Positions 1 through 5,928 of a stretch of 5,957 nucleotides of DNA are shown piece by piece. The first letter of the stretch is position 1; each line of letters opens with the position of its first letter. The DNA lies in assembly GCA_902477615.1 (NCBI GenBank), contig CABSHY010000092.1, positions 1 through 5,957 of the forward strand. The letters run 5' to 3'. The translations under genes and the position numbers were made by a program. Source of the stretch: an uncultured Sutterella sp. GTDB lineage: Bacteria > Pseudomonadota > Gammaproteobacteria > Burkholderiales > Burkholderiaceae_F. The notes beneath the pieces were generated by a model that worked only from the letters and a program-made list of their open reading frames with translations, was not told where the DNA came from and made no database searches.

Positions 1-62
<62 letters not shown>

Positions 63-79
63 ATCAACGAAGAGTTGAA

Positions 80-108
80 ATATTAAAGACTTTTTTTCTT
101 TTTGTCAA
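80..108 (-). promoter_or_regulatory. Sigma70-type promoter of the tRNA-fMet gene
   Basis: On the minus strand a perfect -35 box TTGACA (108 to 103) is followed by a 17-bp spacer and a -10 box TAATAT (85 to 80, four of six consensus bases). The predicted start is near position 73, leaving about a 10-nt leader before the mature tRNA 5' end at 62, to be removed by RNase P. Immediately upstream of the -35 box (about 109-132) the DNA is runs of A and T, in the position of an UP element that would contact the RNA polymerase alpha C-terminal domains. This is the expected build of a strong stable-RNA promoter. No GC-rich discriminator stands out between -10 and start. The call rests on motif matches alone. 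Confidence 0.72.
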
Positions 109-191
109 ATCTTTTCTTCAAAAAATTTTAAAACACTGGTCACCGACGTTGCATCCTTAACAAATATAGACGCAAATCCATAGAAATCATT

Positions 192-220
192 ATTTCTCGT
201 GGCCTTAAAACCGTTATACT
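192..220 (+). promoter_or_regulatory. Probable leuS promoter with inverted repeat at the -35 region
   Basis: The -10 candidate TATACT (215-220, five of six consensus bases) lies 50 bp before the leuS start codon. The -35 region at the right spacing (192-197, ATTTCT) is a poor match to TTGACA, so the promoter either is weak, relies on the -10 box, or needs help. The would-be -35 hexamer is itself the right arm of a perfect inverted repeat, AGAAAT-CATT-ATTTCT (182-197), which could be a protein-binding site, although this is unproven. Transcription from here would start near 227 and give a leader of about 44 nt that includes a T-rich stretch (230-239). Confidence 0.45.
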
Positions 221-270
221 GACAGGATTATTTTTTATTAACCATTGAAAAACAAAGATGGGATCACTTT

Positions 271-2904
271 ATGCGTGAAACGTATTCTCCGCAGACCGTT
301 GAAGTCGATGTTCAAAAGGCCTGGCAAGAAGGTGACGTCTACCATGCAACAGAGCATGCCTTAGACGCCCAAGGCAACGAAAAACCAAAATTCTATGTTT
401 TGTCCATGTTGCCCTATCCGAGTGGCAAGCTTCATATGGGCCACGTTCGCAACTACACCTTAAATGACGTGATGTACCGCTACCTTCGCATGAAGGGCTA
501 TAACGTCATGACGCCGATGGGTTGGGACGCTTTTGGTTTGCCGGCTGAAAACGCTGCCATTAACCACGGCATTGCTCCGGCCGCCTGGACGTTCGATAAC
601 ATTGCCGAAATGAAAAACCAAATGAAGCCTTTGGGTTTGGCATTTGACTGGTCTCGCGAAATCGCTACGTGCACGCCGGAATACTATCGCTGGAACCAAT
701 GGATCTTCTTGAAGATGCTCGAAAAGGGTGTCTGCTACCGTAAGACCCAAATCGTAAACTGGGACCCGGTCGACATGACGGTGTTGGCAAACGAACAAGT
801 CGTTGACGGTCGTGGCTGGCGCTCTGGTGCCATCGTTGAAAAGCGCGAAATCCCGGGTTACTACTTGGGCATCACGCAATACGCTGACGAACTCTTAAAT
901 GACCTTGACCAATTGCCGGGCTGGCCTGATCAAGTTCGTAGCATGCAATCGCACTGGATCGGTAAGTCCACCGGTGTGCGCTTGTCCTTCCCCTACACAA
1001 TTGACGGTGAAGAAAAAGAACTTCGCGTCTTTACGACCCGTGCCGATACGTTATTGGGTGTGACCTTTGTTGCTATCGCTGCCGAGCACCCGTTAGCTAA
1101 GCGCTTGGCCCAAGGTAATGAAAAACTCACGGCCTTTATTGAAGAATGCGCCAAGGGCGGTGTAAGCGAAGCCGATTTGGCCACGAAGGAAAAAGAAGGT
1201 GTGCCGACCGGCTTCTGTGTTCGCCATCCGATCACGGGTGCCGACGTTCCGGTTTGGATCGGTAACTACGTCTTGATGAGCTACGGCGAAGGTGCCGTGA
1301 TGGGCGTGCCTGCTCATGACGAACGTGACTTTGCTTTTGCGAAGAAGTACGGTATTGAAATCCGTCAAGTCGTTGGCATGGAAGGCAAGACCTACTCCAC
1401 GGACGCTTGGGAAGATTGGTATGCTGATAAGAGCGATAGCTCTCGCTTGGTCAACTCCGGTGAATTTGACGGCTTGACCGTTCATGACGGCATTGAAAAG
1501 ATTGCCGATGCATTGGCCGCTAAGAATTTGGGCGAAAAGAAGACCCAATTCCGTATCCGTGACTGGGGCATCAGCCGCCAACGCTACTGGGGTACGCCGA
1601 TTCCGATCATCAACTGCCCGCACTGCGGTCCGGTTCCCGTTCCGGAAAAAGATCTTCCGGTCGTGTTGCCCACGAACCTCGTACCCGATGGTTCCGGTAA
1701 CCCCTTAAATAAGTGTGAAGAATTCTTAAACTGCAAGTGCCCGGTTTGCGGCGCCGATGCTAAGCGTGAAACCGATACGATGGACACCTTCGTGGACTCC
1801 TCTTGGTACTTCATGCGTTATTGCTCGCCCGATTGCGACACAGCCATGGTCGATGAACGCAACGACTACTGGGCTCCGGTTGACCAATACATCGGCGGTA
1901 TCGAACACGCCGTGATGCACTTACTCTACGCTCGCTTCTGGACGAAGGTCATGCGTGACTTGGGTCTTGTGAAGTTTGACGAACCGTTTAAGCGTCTCTT
2001 TACGCAAGGGATGTTGACGGCTGAGTGCTACTATCGCCAATTGCCCGATGGCAAGAAGCGTTGGTACTACCCGGATGAAGTCGAAATTTCTTACGACGAA
2101 AAAGCCCGTCCGATTAAGGCCGTTGCCAAGGAAGACGGCTTGCCCGTCACGATGGGCGGCGTTGAAAAGATGAGTAAGTCAAAGAACAACGTCGTCGAAC
2201 CCAAGGACATTATCAATAAGTACGGTGCCGATACAGCTCGCAGTTTTGTGATGTTCGCAGGTCCCCCGGATCAATCCGCTGCTTGGAGCAATTCCGGTGC
2301 CGAAGGAACGTTCCGTTTCTTGCGTCGCCTCTGGAACTTTGGCTTTAAGCACGAATCTGCGATTAAGTCTGCCGGCGCAATGCCCGCTCAATTGAGCGCA
2401 GAACTCAAGGCCTGCCGCATGGAAATGCACCAAGCCTTAAAGCAAGCCACGAGCGACATCGATCGTATGCAATACAACACCGTTGTGTCTGCCACGATGA
2501 AGATGCTCAATACGCTTGAAACGGTCAAGTGGGACGAGTCTGCCGAAAGCAAGGCCGTCATGAAGGAATGCCTCTCCATTTTGATTCGCGTCCTTTACCC
2601 GATTGCTCCGCACATCACGACGCAATTGTGGATTGACTTGGGCTACGAAGCTGAGTTAGGCACGATTTTGGATACGGCTTGGCCTGAAGTTGACCAAAAC
2701 GCATTGGTTGCTGACGAAATGACGCTTGTCGTTCAAGTCAACGGCAAACTTCGTGGTCAAGTAACGGTCGCAGCTGACGCCGATAAGGCAACGATTGAAG
2801 CTGCTGCCTTGGCTAACGAAAATGTGATGAAGTTCACGGAAGGCAAGACCGTTCGTAAGATCATCATTGTGCCCAAGAAGCTTGTGAACATCGTCGCGAA
2901 CTAA
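271..2904 (+). CDS. leuS: Leucyl-tRNA synthetase
   Basis: This class Ia aminoacyl-tRNA synthetase charges tRNA-Leu with leucine using ATP in the cytoplasm. The 877-residue product is close to the usual bacterial length (E. coli 860). The HIGH signature appears as HMGH at residues 55-58, inside PYPSGKLHMGHVRNYT, and the KMSKS loop is intact at 633-637. The CP1 editing domain spans roughly 230-425. It has TTRADT (T255-T260) and HDERD (H349-D353); T260 and D353 align with the E. coli editing residues T252 and D345, so hydrolysis of mischarged tRNA should be retained. A four-cysteine zinc knuckle is present (C449-x2-C452 and C490-x2-C493). The leucine-specific insert lies just before KMSKS (about 585-625). 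The helical anticodon-binding domain follows, then a C-terminal domain beginning near VQVNGKLRGQV. The ATG at 271 gives the standard N-terminus; a weak GGGA (260-263) precedes it by 7 nt. The gene is complete, with no frameshift, and ends at a terminator. Gln is CAA in 27 of 28 codons. Confidence 0.98.
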   Translation: MRETYSPQTVEVDVQKAWQEGDVYHATEHALDAQGNEKPKFYVLSMLPYPSGKLHMGHVRNYTLNDVMYRYLRMKGYNVMTPMGWDAFGLPAENAAINHGIAPAAWTFDNIAEMKNQMKPLGLAFDWSREIATCTPEYYRWNQWIFLKMLEKGVCYRKTQIVNWDPVDMTVLANEQVVDGRGWRSGAIVEKREIPGYYLGITQYADELLNDLDQLPGWPDQVRSMQSHWIGKSTGVRLSFPYTIDGEEKELRVFTTRADTLLGVTFVAIAAEHPLAKRLAQGNEKLTAFIEECAKGGVSEADLATKEKEGVPTGFCVRHPITGADVPVWIGNYVLMSYGEGAVMGVPAHDERDFAFAKKYGIEIRQVVGMEGKTYSTDAWEDWYADKSDSSRLVNSGEFDGLTVHDGIEKIADALAAKNLGEKKTQFRIRDWGISRQRYWGTPIPIINCPHCGPVPVPEKDLPVVLPTNLVPDGSGNPLNKCEEFLNCKCPVCGADAKRETDTMDTFVDSSWYFMRYCSPDCDTAMVDERNDYWAPVDQYIGGIEHAVMHLLYARFWTKVMRDLGLVKFDEPFKRLFTQGMLTAECYYRQLPDGKKRWYYPDEVEISYDEKARPIKAVAKEDGLPVTMGGVEKMSKSKNNVVEPKDIINKYGADTARSFVMFAGPPDQSAAWSNSGAEGTFRFLRRLWNFGFKHESAIKSAGAMPAQLSAELKACRMEMHQALKQATSDIDRMQYNTVVSATMKMLNTLETVKWDESAESKAVMKECLSILIRVLYPIAPHITTQLWIDLGYEAELGTILDTAWPEVDQNALVADEMTLVVQVNGKLRGQVTVAADADKATIEAAALANENVMKFTEGKTVRKIIIVPKKLVNIVAN

Positions 2905-2927
2905 TTCGTTTCGCACGATGACGAAAG

Positions 2928-2964
2928 TCCCGAAGATCATCGGCTGATGACTTCGGGATTTTTT
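2928..2964 (+). terminator. Intrinsic terminator of leuS
   Basis: Twenty-three bases after the leuS stop codon, TCCCGAAG (2928-2935) and TCATC (2937-2941) pair with GATGA (2946-2950) and CTTCGGGA (2951-2958). This forms a 13-bp stem with one bulged A (2936) and a GGCT loop, followed at once by six T (2959-2964). This is a textbook Rho-independent terminator for rightward transcription. It separates leuS from lptE, although read-through may still feed the downstream genes. Confidence 0.92.
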
Positions 2965-2992
2965 CGTTCTCAGCCACTTAAACCCGTATAAT
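2964..2992 (+). promoter_or_regulatory. Probable promoter for lptE-holA-rlmL
   Basis: A perfect -10 box TATAAT sits at 2987-2992, just past the leuS terminator and 34 bp before the lptE start codon. The -35 region at a 17-18 bp spacing (TTCGTT/TCGTTC around 2963-2969) matches TTGACA poorly and overlaps the end of the terminator T-run. The expected start is near 2999, leaving a leader of about 27 nt. The position between a terminator and the next gene supports it; the weak -35 keeps confidence moderate. Confidence 0.55.
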
Positions 2993-3026
2993 CCTTCTAT
3001 TACAAAACTTCTCGAGAAACAACACT

Positions 3027-3542
3027 ATGACACTGGGTCGTCGTTCCTTTTTATTGTCTGCGCTTGCTTTGTCTGCGGCTGCGACCACCGGTTGCGGTTT
3101 TCATTTGCGCGGTCGAGTGACGCTTCCGTTTGATACGATGTTTGTGAATATGCCTATCAACAACCGTATGGCCGCTGACATTCGTCGTATGTTAAAAGCC
3201 GGCACCAATATCACGTTGGTTGATACGGCTGAAGAAGCACAAGCCGTTTTGGATTTAGTGAGTTCTAAGCGCGATCGTGAAATCTTGGCTTTGAACTCCA
3301 AGGGTGAAGCCCGTGAATACGAATTGACGTTGTCATTGACTTTCCGCGTAGCAAGCCCTGATGGGGACGAATACATGGTTCCGACCACGTTTGCCGCCTC
3401 TCGTCAAATGTCTTACAACGAAGAAGATTACTTGTCTCGCGATACGGAAGAAAACCTCCTGTATAACGAAATCCAACAAGATTTGATCACGCAATTGCTA
3501 AACCGCTTGTCGGCCTTAAAGCCCAACATTCATGCCTATTAA
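3027..3542 (+). CDS. lptE: LPS-assembly lipoprotein LptE
   Basis: LptE (formerly RlpB) is an outer-membrane lipoprotein that plugs the LptD barrel and is needed for LptD folding and delivery of lipopolysaccharide to the cell surface. The 171-residue product starts with a signal peptide: R5-R6, a hydrophobic stretch (about 8-19), then TTGC with C23 as the predicted lipidated cysteine. The residues after it, GFHLRG (24-29), are the characteristic LptE beginning. The rest is a small alpha/beta domain without other motifs I can name. The signal has a twin-arginine look (RRSFLL), and Thr rather than Leu at lipobox position -3. Position between leuS and holA is the conserved proteobacterial order and strongly supports the name. 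The start codon at 3027 has only a weak purine stretch (GAGAAA, 3014-3019) upstream. The 3' end overlaps holA by 11 bp, implying co-transcription and probably coupled translation. Confidence 0.9.
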   Translation: MTLGRRSFLLSALALSAAATTGCGFHLRGRVTLPFDTMFVNMPINNRMAADIRRMLKAGTNITLVDTAEEAQAVLDLVSSKRDREILALNSKGEAREYELTLSLTFRVASPDGDEYMVPTTFAASRQMSYNEEDYLSRDTEENLLYNEIQQDLITQLLNRLSALKPNIHAY

Positions 3543-4533
3543 AAGCGACCAATTAGCGCACCAACTCGCCCAAGCCAAAGAAAAGGGGTTTCTCGCCCCC
3601 GTTTGGGTTATCGTTGACGAAGAACCGCTTCTGGCGATGGAAGCGATGGACGCTTTGCGTCAAACGGCCAAAGACTTGGGCTATACCGATCGTCAAACGC
3701 TTGCCTTATCGGCCACTTCTGACTGGTCAGAACTGTTGGATGCGCTTTTAAGCGTCTCGCTTTTTGATGACAAAAAGGTCATCATTTTGCGCTTTTTATC
3801 CTCGGGTCCCGGCACTAAGGGAGCGAAAGTACTTTCGCAATTTGTTGAAGCCGCTCCCACCGTGGATACAACGGTCACGATTGTTCATCTCACGCAGGTG
3901 GACTACAAAACGCAAAAAGCCTCTTGGTTTAAAGAGTTGGCAAGCGTCGGTCAAGTGATCAATTGCCAACCCATTACCCGTGCTCAATACTCGCACTGGA
4001 TTGAAGAGCGTTTGCGTCGTCAAAACCAAACGATGCAAGCCGATGCCCTTCGCTTTTTTGCCGAGCAAACCGAAGGCAACTTAATGGCTGCCAAGCAAGA
4101 GTTGATGAAGCTCTCGCTTCTGCACCCCGAAGGCGAATTGTCACTTAAAGACGTTGAAGACTGTGTGATGAATGTTTCTCGCTACAGTCTTGAGGATTTA
4201 ATTGAAGCGATGGCATTGGGTGACGTGGCGCGCGTAAGTCGCACGGTCGCCGGCATGCAAGCCGAAGGTGAAGCACTGCCCCTAATCATCATGCGCATCT
4301 CAACTTTTATCCGAGATGTGATTGCTGTTAAAGAGGGCGCAAACGTTTTCTGTGCGCCTGCAATGAAGCAACACTTGCAGCGCGTGAACCTTCGCATGAA
4401 TTTAAACGCCTTAGCAAGCTGTCTTGGTCGATGCGCCGACATTGACCGCCTTGCTAAAGGTCTTACTGTCAAAACACGAAATGATGTGTGGTCTGAGTTG
4501 AAAAGCCTTTGCATTTTCCTTGCCCACAGCTAG
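3532..4533 (+). CDS. holA: DNA polymerase III subunit delta (clamp loader)
   Basis: Delta is the wrench of the clamp-loader complex: it binds the beta sliding clamp, opens one dimer interface and lets the loader place the ring on primed DNA. The product is 333 residues, against 343 in E. coli, and is collinear with it. It has an AAA+-like N-terminal domain without a functional Walker A motif, as expected for delta. SLF at 76-78 matches the E. coli beta-binding loop, with L77 and F78 in the places of the clamp-contacting Leu73 and Phe74. Also conserved are an EGNL-x-A segment (181-186), followed by helices in the middle domain, and a C-terminal collar domain ending near VWSELKSLCIFL. The ATG at 3532 lies inside the last codons of lptE in another frame. 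No clear Shine-Dalgarno sequence precedes it, so translation is likely coupled to lptE. The TAG stop at 4531 is followed 20 bp later by the next gene. Confidence 0.93.
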   Translation: MPIKSDQLAHQLAQAKEKGFLAPVWVIVDEEPLLAMEAMDALRQTAKDLGYTDRQTLALSATSDWSELLDALLSVSLFDDKKVIILRFLSSGPGTKGAKVLSQFVEAAPTVDTTVTIVHLTQVDYKTQKASWFKELASVGQVINCQPITRAQYSHWIEERLRRQNQTMQADALRFFAEQTEGNLMAAKQELMKLSLLHPEGELSLKDVEDCVMNVSRYSLEDLIEAMALGDVARVSRTVAGMQAEGEALPLIIMRISTFIRDVIAVKEGANVFCAPAMKQHLQRVNLRMNLNALASCLGRCADIDRLAKGLTVKTRNDVWSELKSLCIFLAHS

Positions 4534-4537
4534 TACT

Positions 4538-4543
4538 AGGAAG
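4538..4543 (+). promoter_or_regulatory. Ribosome binding site of the rlmL-type gene
   Basis: AGGAAG lies 10 nt before the ATG at 4554, in the 20-bp gap after holA. It is the clearest Shine-Dalgarno sequence in the window and fixes the start codon of the methyltransferase. It also suggests that this gene is translated independently, unlike holA. Confidence 0.7.
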
Positions 4544-4553
4544 AAAAATTTAA

Positions 4554-5738
4554 ATGGCTAACTATCACTTTTTTGCCGTTTGTCCTCGAACGCTTGAACC
4601 GATTTTGGCTCAAGAACTCCAAGGCTTAGGTGCTCAAAACACCAAAGAAAATCCGGGTGGCGTTTTATTTGAAGGCCCCTTGGCTTTGGCAATGTCGGTG
4701 TGTTTGCACAGCCGCTTTGCAAGCCGCATTTTGATGAAGATTGCCTCACGTCAATACTACGACAGTCATGACATTTATGACATGGCCCATTTGTTGCCGT
4801 GGGAAAAGTTCTTTGAAGCCGATGCCAAAATCCGTGTGGATGTGACGGCTAAGAATTCTCCCTTGGAAAGCCTTGACTTCACCACGCTTCGCATCAAAGA
4901 CGGCATTTGTGACCGCTTCCGCGAAGGTTGCGGTATGCGTCCGAGCATTGAAAAGACGAACCCTGACGTGCGCATTCATGCGTTTATTACGGATCGCTAT
5001 TGCACGTTTTATTTGAATTTGTCCGGTGAACCCCTCTTTAAGCGCGGTTGGCGTATTGAAAAGGGCGAAGCACCTTTGAAAGAAAATTTGGCTGCGGGCC
5101 TTTTGGCACTTTCTCAATGGGATCAACAATCCCCCTTGATGGACATCTTCTGCGGTTCGGGCACGATTGCTATTGAAGCTGCGCAAATTGCTTGCCACAT
5201 GGCACCAGGCTTAAATCGTTCCTTTGCTTTTGAAAATCTCCAAATTTTCGACATGGATCTTTGGGAAGAAATGAAGGAAGATGCGCGTGCCGAAATTAAC
5301 ATGCACGCACCAGTGAAGATTGCCGCAAGCGACATCTCTTCTATCGTGGTGGGGAAGGCCATGAGTAATGCTCAACGCGCAGGTTTGGATAAATTGCTTG
5401 AAGACGGTCGTTTGACGTTTACCCGTTGTGACGCTCGTGAGGCAACGCCCATTGCTGAAGAAGGCACGATTATCTCCAATCCGCCTTATGGTGAACAATC
5501 CAATCCTAAGAGTGCAAGCGTCGGCAGTATGATGAAAAACGTAGCAGACAACTTAAAACGTAACTTTTCCGGTTGGACGGCTTGGATGTTAACGAGCGAT
5601 CGTAAGTTACCCCAACAGATGCGTTTGTCGGAATCTCGTAAGATTGTGATTTTTAATGGGCCGTTGGAGTGCCGTTTCTTTAAGTTTGAGATGGTGAAGG
5701 GAAGTTTCCGGCGGAAGGAATCTACATCTGCAGAATAA
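4554..5738 (+). CDS. rlmL: THUMP-domain class I SAM-dependent RNA methyltransferase (RlmL type, 23S rRNA m2G2445)
   Basis: The 394-residue product has the layout of the N-terminal half of E. coli RlmL/YcbY. A short N-terminal region (1-42) is followed by an RNA-binding THUMP domain (about 43-155), a linker with FKRGWR and APLKENLAAGLL (about 162-184), and a Rossmann methyltransferase domain. Motif I is DIFCGSGT (197-204), the SAM-binding loop. SD at 259-260 and NAQRAG at 272-277 follow, and the catalytic motif IV is NPPY (309-312), typical of base N-methylation. From the family, the likely reaction is N2-methylation of G2445 in 23S rRNA. The RlmK (m7G2069) domain fused in E. coli is absent, so this is the stand-alone form; E. 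coli RlmKL is about 700 residues. A related THUMP methyltransferase with another guanine target cannot be excluded. The gene follows holA by 20 bp and probably shares its transcript. The last 15 or so residues are charged and look non-conserved. Confidence 0.87.
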   Translation: MANYHFFAVCPRTLEPILAQELQGLGAQNTKENPGGVLFEGPLALAMSVCLHSRFASRILMKIASRQYYDSHDIYDMAHLLPWEKFFEADAKIRVDVTAKNSPLESLDFTTLRIKDGICDRFREGCGMRPSIEKTNPDVRIHAFITDRYCTFYLNLSGEPLFKRGWRIEKGEAPLKENLAAGLLALSQWDQQSPLMDIFCGSGTIAIEAAQIACHMAPGLNRSFAFENLQIFDMDLWEEMKEDARAEINMHAPVKIAASDISSIVVGKAMSNAQRAGLDKLLEDGRLTFTRCDAREATPIAEEGTIISNPPYGEQSNPKSASVGSMMKNVADNLKRNFSGWTAWMLTSDRKLPQQMRLSESRKIVIFNGPLECRFFKFEMVKGSFRRKESTSAE

Positions 5739-5756
5739 ACTAAACAAATCGTAAGA

Positions 5757-5893
5757 ATAAAAAAGGGAGCTGTTGTACCTAATTAACAACTCCCTTTAAA
5801 TTTACGTAATTTCTACTTGTAATCAAGTTTTAACCAATCTGTTAAATCAGTACTCAGTTCTGAAGGATTGTTGGAGTTTCCTCTGTGAACTTA
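5757..5893 (-). ncRNA. Candidate small structured RNA, minus strand, downstream of rlmL
   Basis: A well-formed minus-strand promoter at 5900-5928 predicts a start near 5893, and a minus-oriented intrinsic terminator ends near 5757, giving an RNA of about 137 nt. There is no ATG on this strand within the transcript, and the few TTG/GTG codons lead only to very short frames, so it is unlikely to encode a peptide. Perfect small stems are visible: TTTAAC-AGATTG-GTTAAA (5846 to 5829... arms 5841-5846 and 5829-5834) and ACTTG-ATTA-CAAGT (5828 to 5815). An AU-rich single-stranded stretch (about 5814-5798) then leads into the terminator hairpin with its U-tail. An AU-rich segment just before a U-tailed terminator is typical of Hfq-binding sRNAs, but that link is inference. 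It does not resemble 6S RNA, 4.5S RNA, tmRNA or RNase P RNA. I do not recognise a family, and expression is unproven. Confidence 0.42.
5759..5797. terminator. Hairpin terminator after rlmL, with its U-tract on the minus strand
   Basis: AAAGGGAG (5762-5769) and TTGT (5773-5776) pair with ACAA (5786-5789) and CTCCCTTT (5790-5797). The result is a 12-bp stem with a 3-nt bulge (CTG, 5770-5772) and a 9-nt AT-rich loop. Read rightward, the stem is followed only by a broken T-run (TTT-AAA-TTT), a modest terminator for rlmL. Read leftward, it ends in six consecutive U (5764 to 5759), three of which lie beyond or at the stem base, then AUUCUU. That is the better intrinsic terminator, so the hairpin probably ends a minus-strand transcript and may act in both directions. 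Confidence 0.72.
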
Positions 5894-5899
5894 CCTCTG

Positions 5900-5928
5900 A
5901 ATATCTATGGATCACTCCCGTTTGTCAA
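5900..5928 (-). promoter_or_regulatory. Leftward sigma70-type promoter for the candidate small RNA
   Basis: On the minus strand a perfect TTGACA (5928 to 5923) is followed by exactly 17 bp and then GATATT (5905 to 5900, four of six consensus bases). The A/T palindrome AATTTTAAAATT (5935-5946) falls at about -42 to -53 from the predicted start, the usual place of an UP element. The arrangement is the same as for the tRNA-fMet promoter at the other end of the window: A/T tracts, TTGACA, 17-bp spacer, then a four-of-six -10 box. This suggests a strong stable-RNA style promoter. Confidence 0.55.

Noticed and set aside
133..180. Second possible leuS promoter with TTGCAT (149-154) and TATAGA (165-170).
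   Set aside because: The spacing is only 10 bp, too short for a sigma70 promoter.
240..270. GGGATCACTTT before leuS resembles the 16S rRNA 3' tail and looked at first like a duplicated rRNA end.
   Set aside because: The match is too short and on the sense rather than the complementary side; it works at most as a weak GGGA ribosome binding site.
460..879. Open reading frame of 139 codons on the minus strand inside leuS.
   Set aside because: It is antisense to the strongly conserved HIGH-motif region of LeuRS, has no recognisable domain and no ribosome binding site I can support, and is explained by codon bias of the real gene.
1093..1623. Open reading frame of 176 codons on the minus strand inside leuS.
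   Set aside because: Antisense shadow of the CP1 editing domain, and the translation matches no family I know.
4746..5198. Open reading frame of 150 codons on the minus strand inside the rlmL-type gene.
   Set aside because: Antisense to the THUMP and SAM-binding regions of a well-supported gene. The composition looks like a mirrored coding frame, with no supporting start signals.
5808..5823. AATTTCTACTTGTAAT resembles the core of the Cas12a direct repeat (TTTCTAC...GTAGA).
   Set aside because: The closing GTAGA is missing, the loop would be two bases, and there is only one copy with no spacers or cas genes. The same bases are explained by the ACTTG/CAAGT stem of the candidate small RNA.
5757..5893. 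Minus-strand RNA as a type II CRISPR tracrRNA. The AGCTCCCTTT string in its terminator also occurs in some Neisseria-type repeats.
   Set aside because: No repeat array, anti-repeat partner or cas9 is visible in the window. The shared string is short and is part of the terminator stem. Checking a nearby CRISPR array outside the window would settle it.
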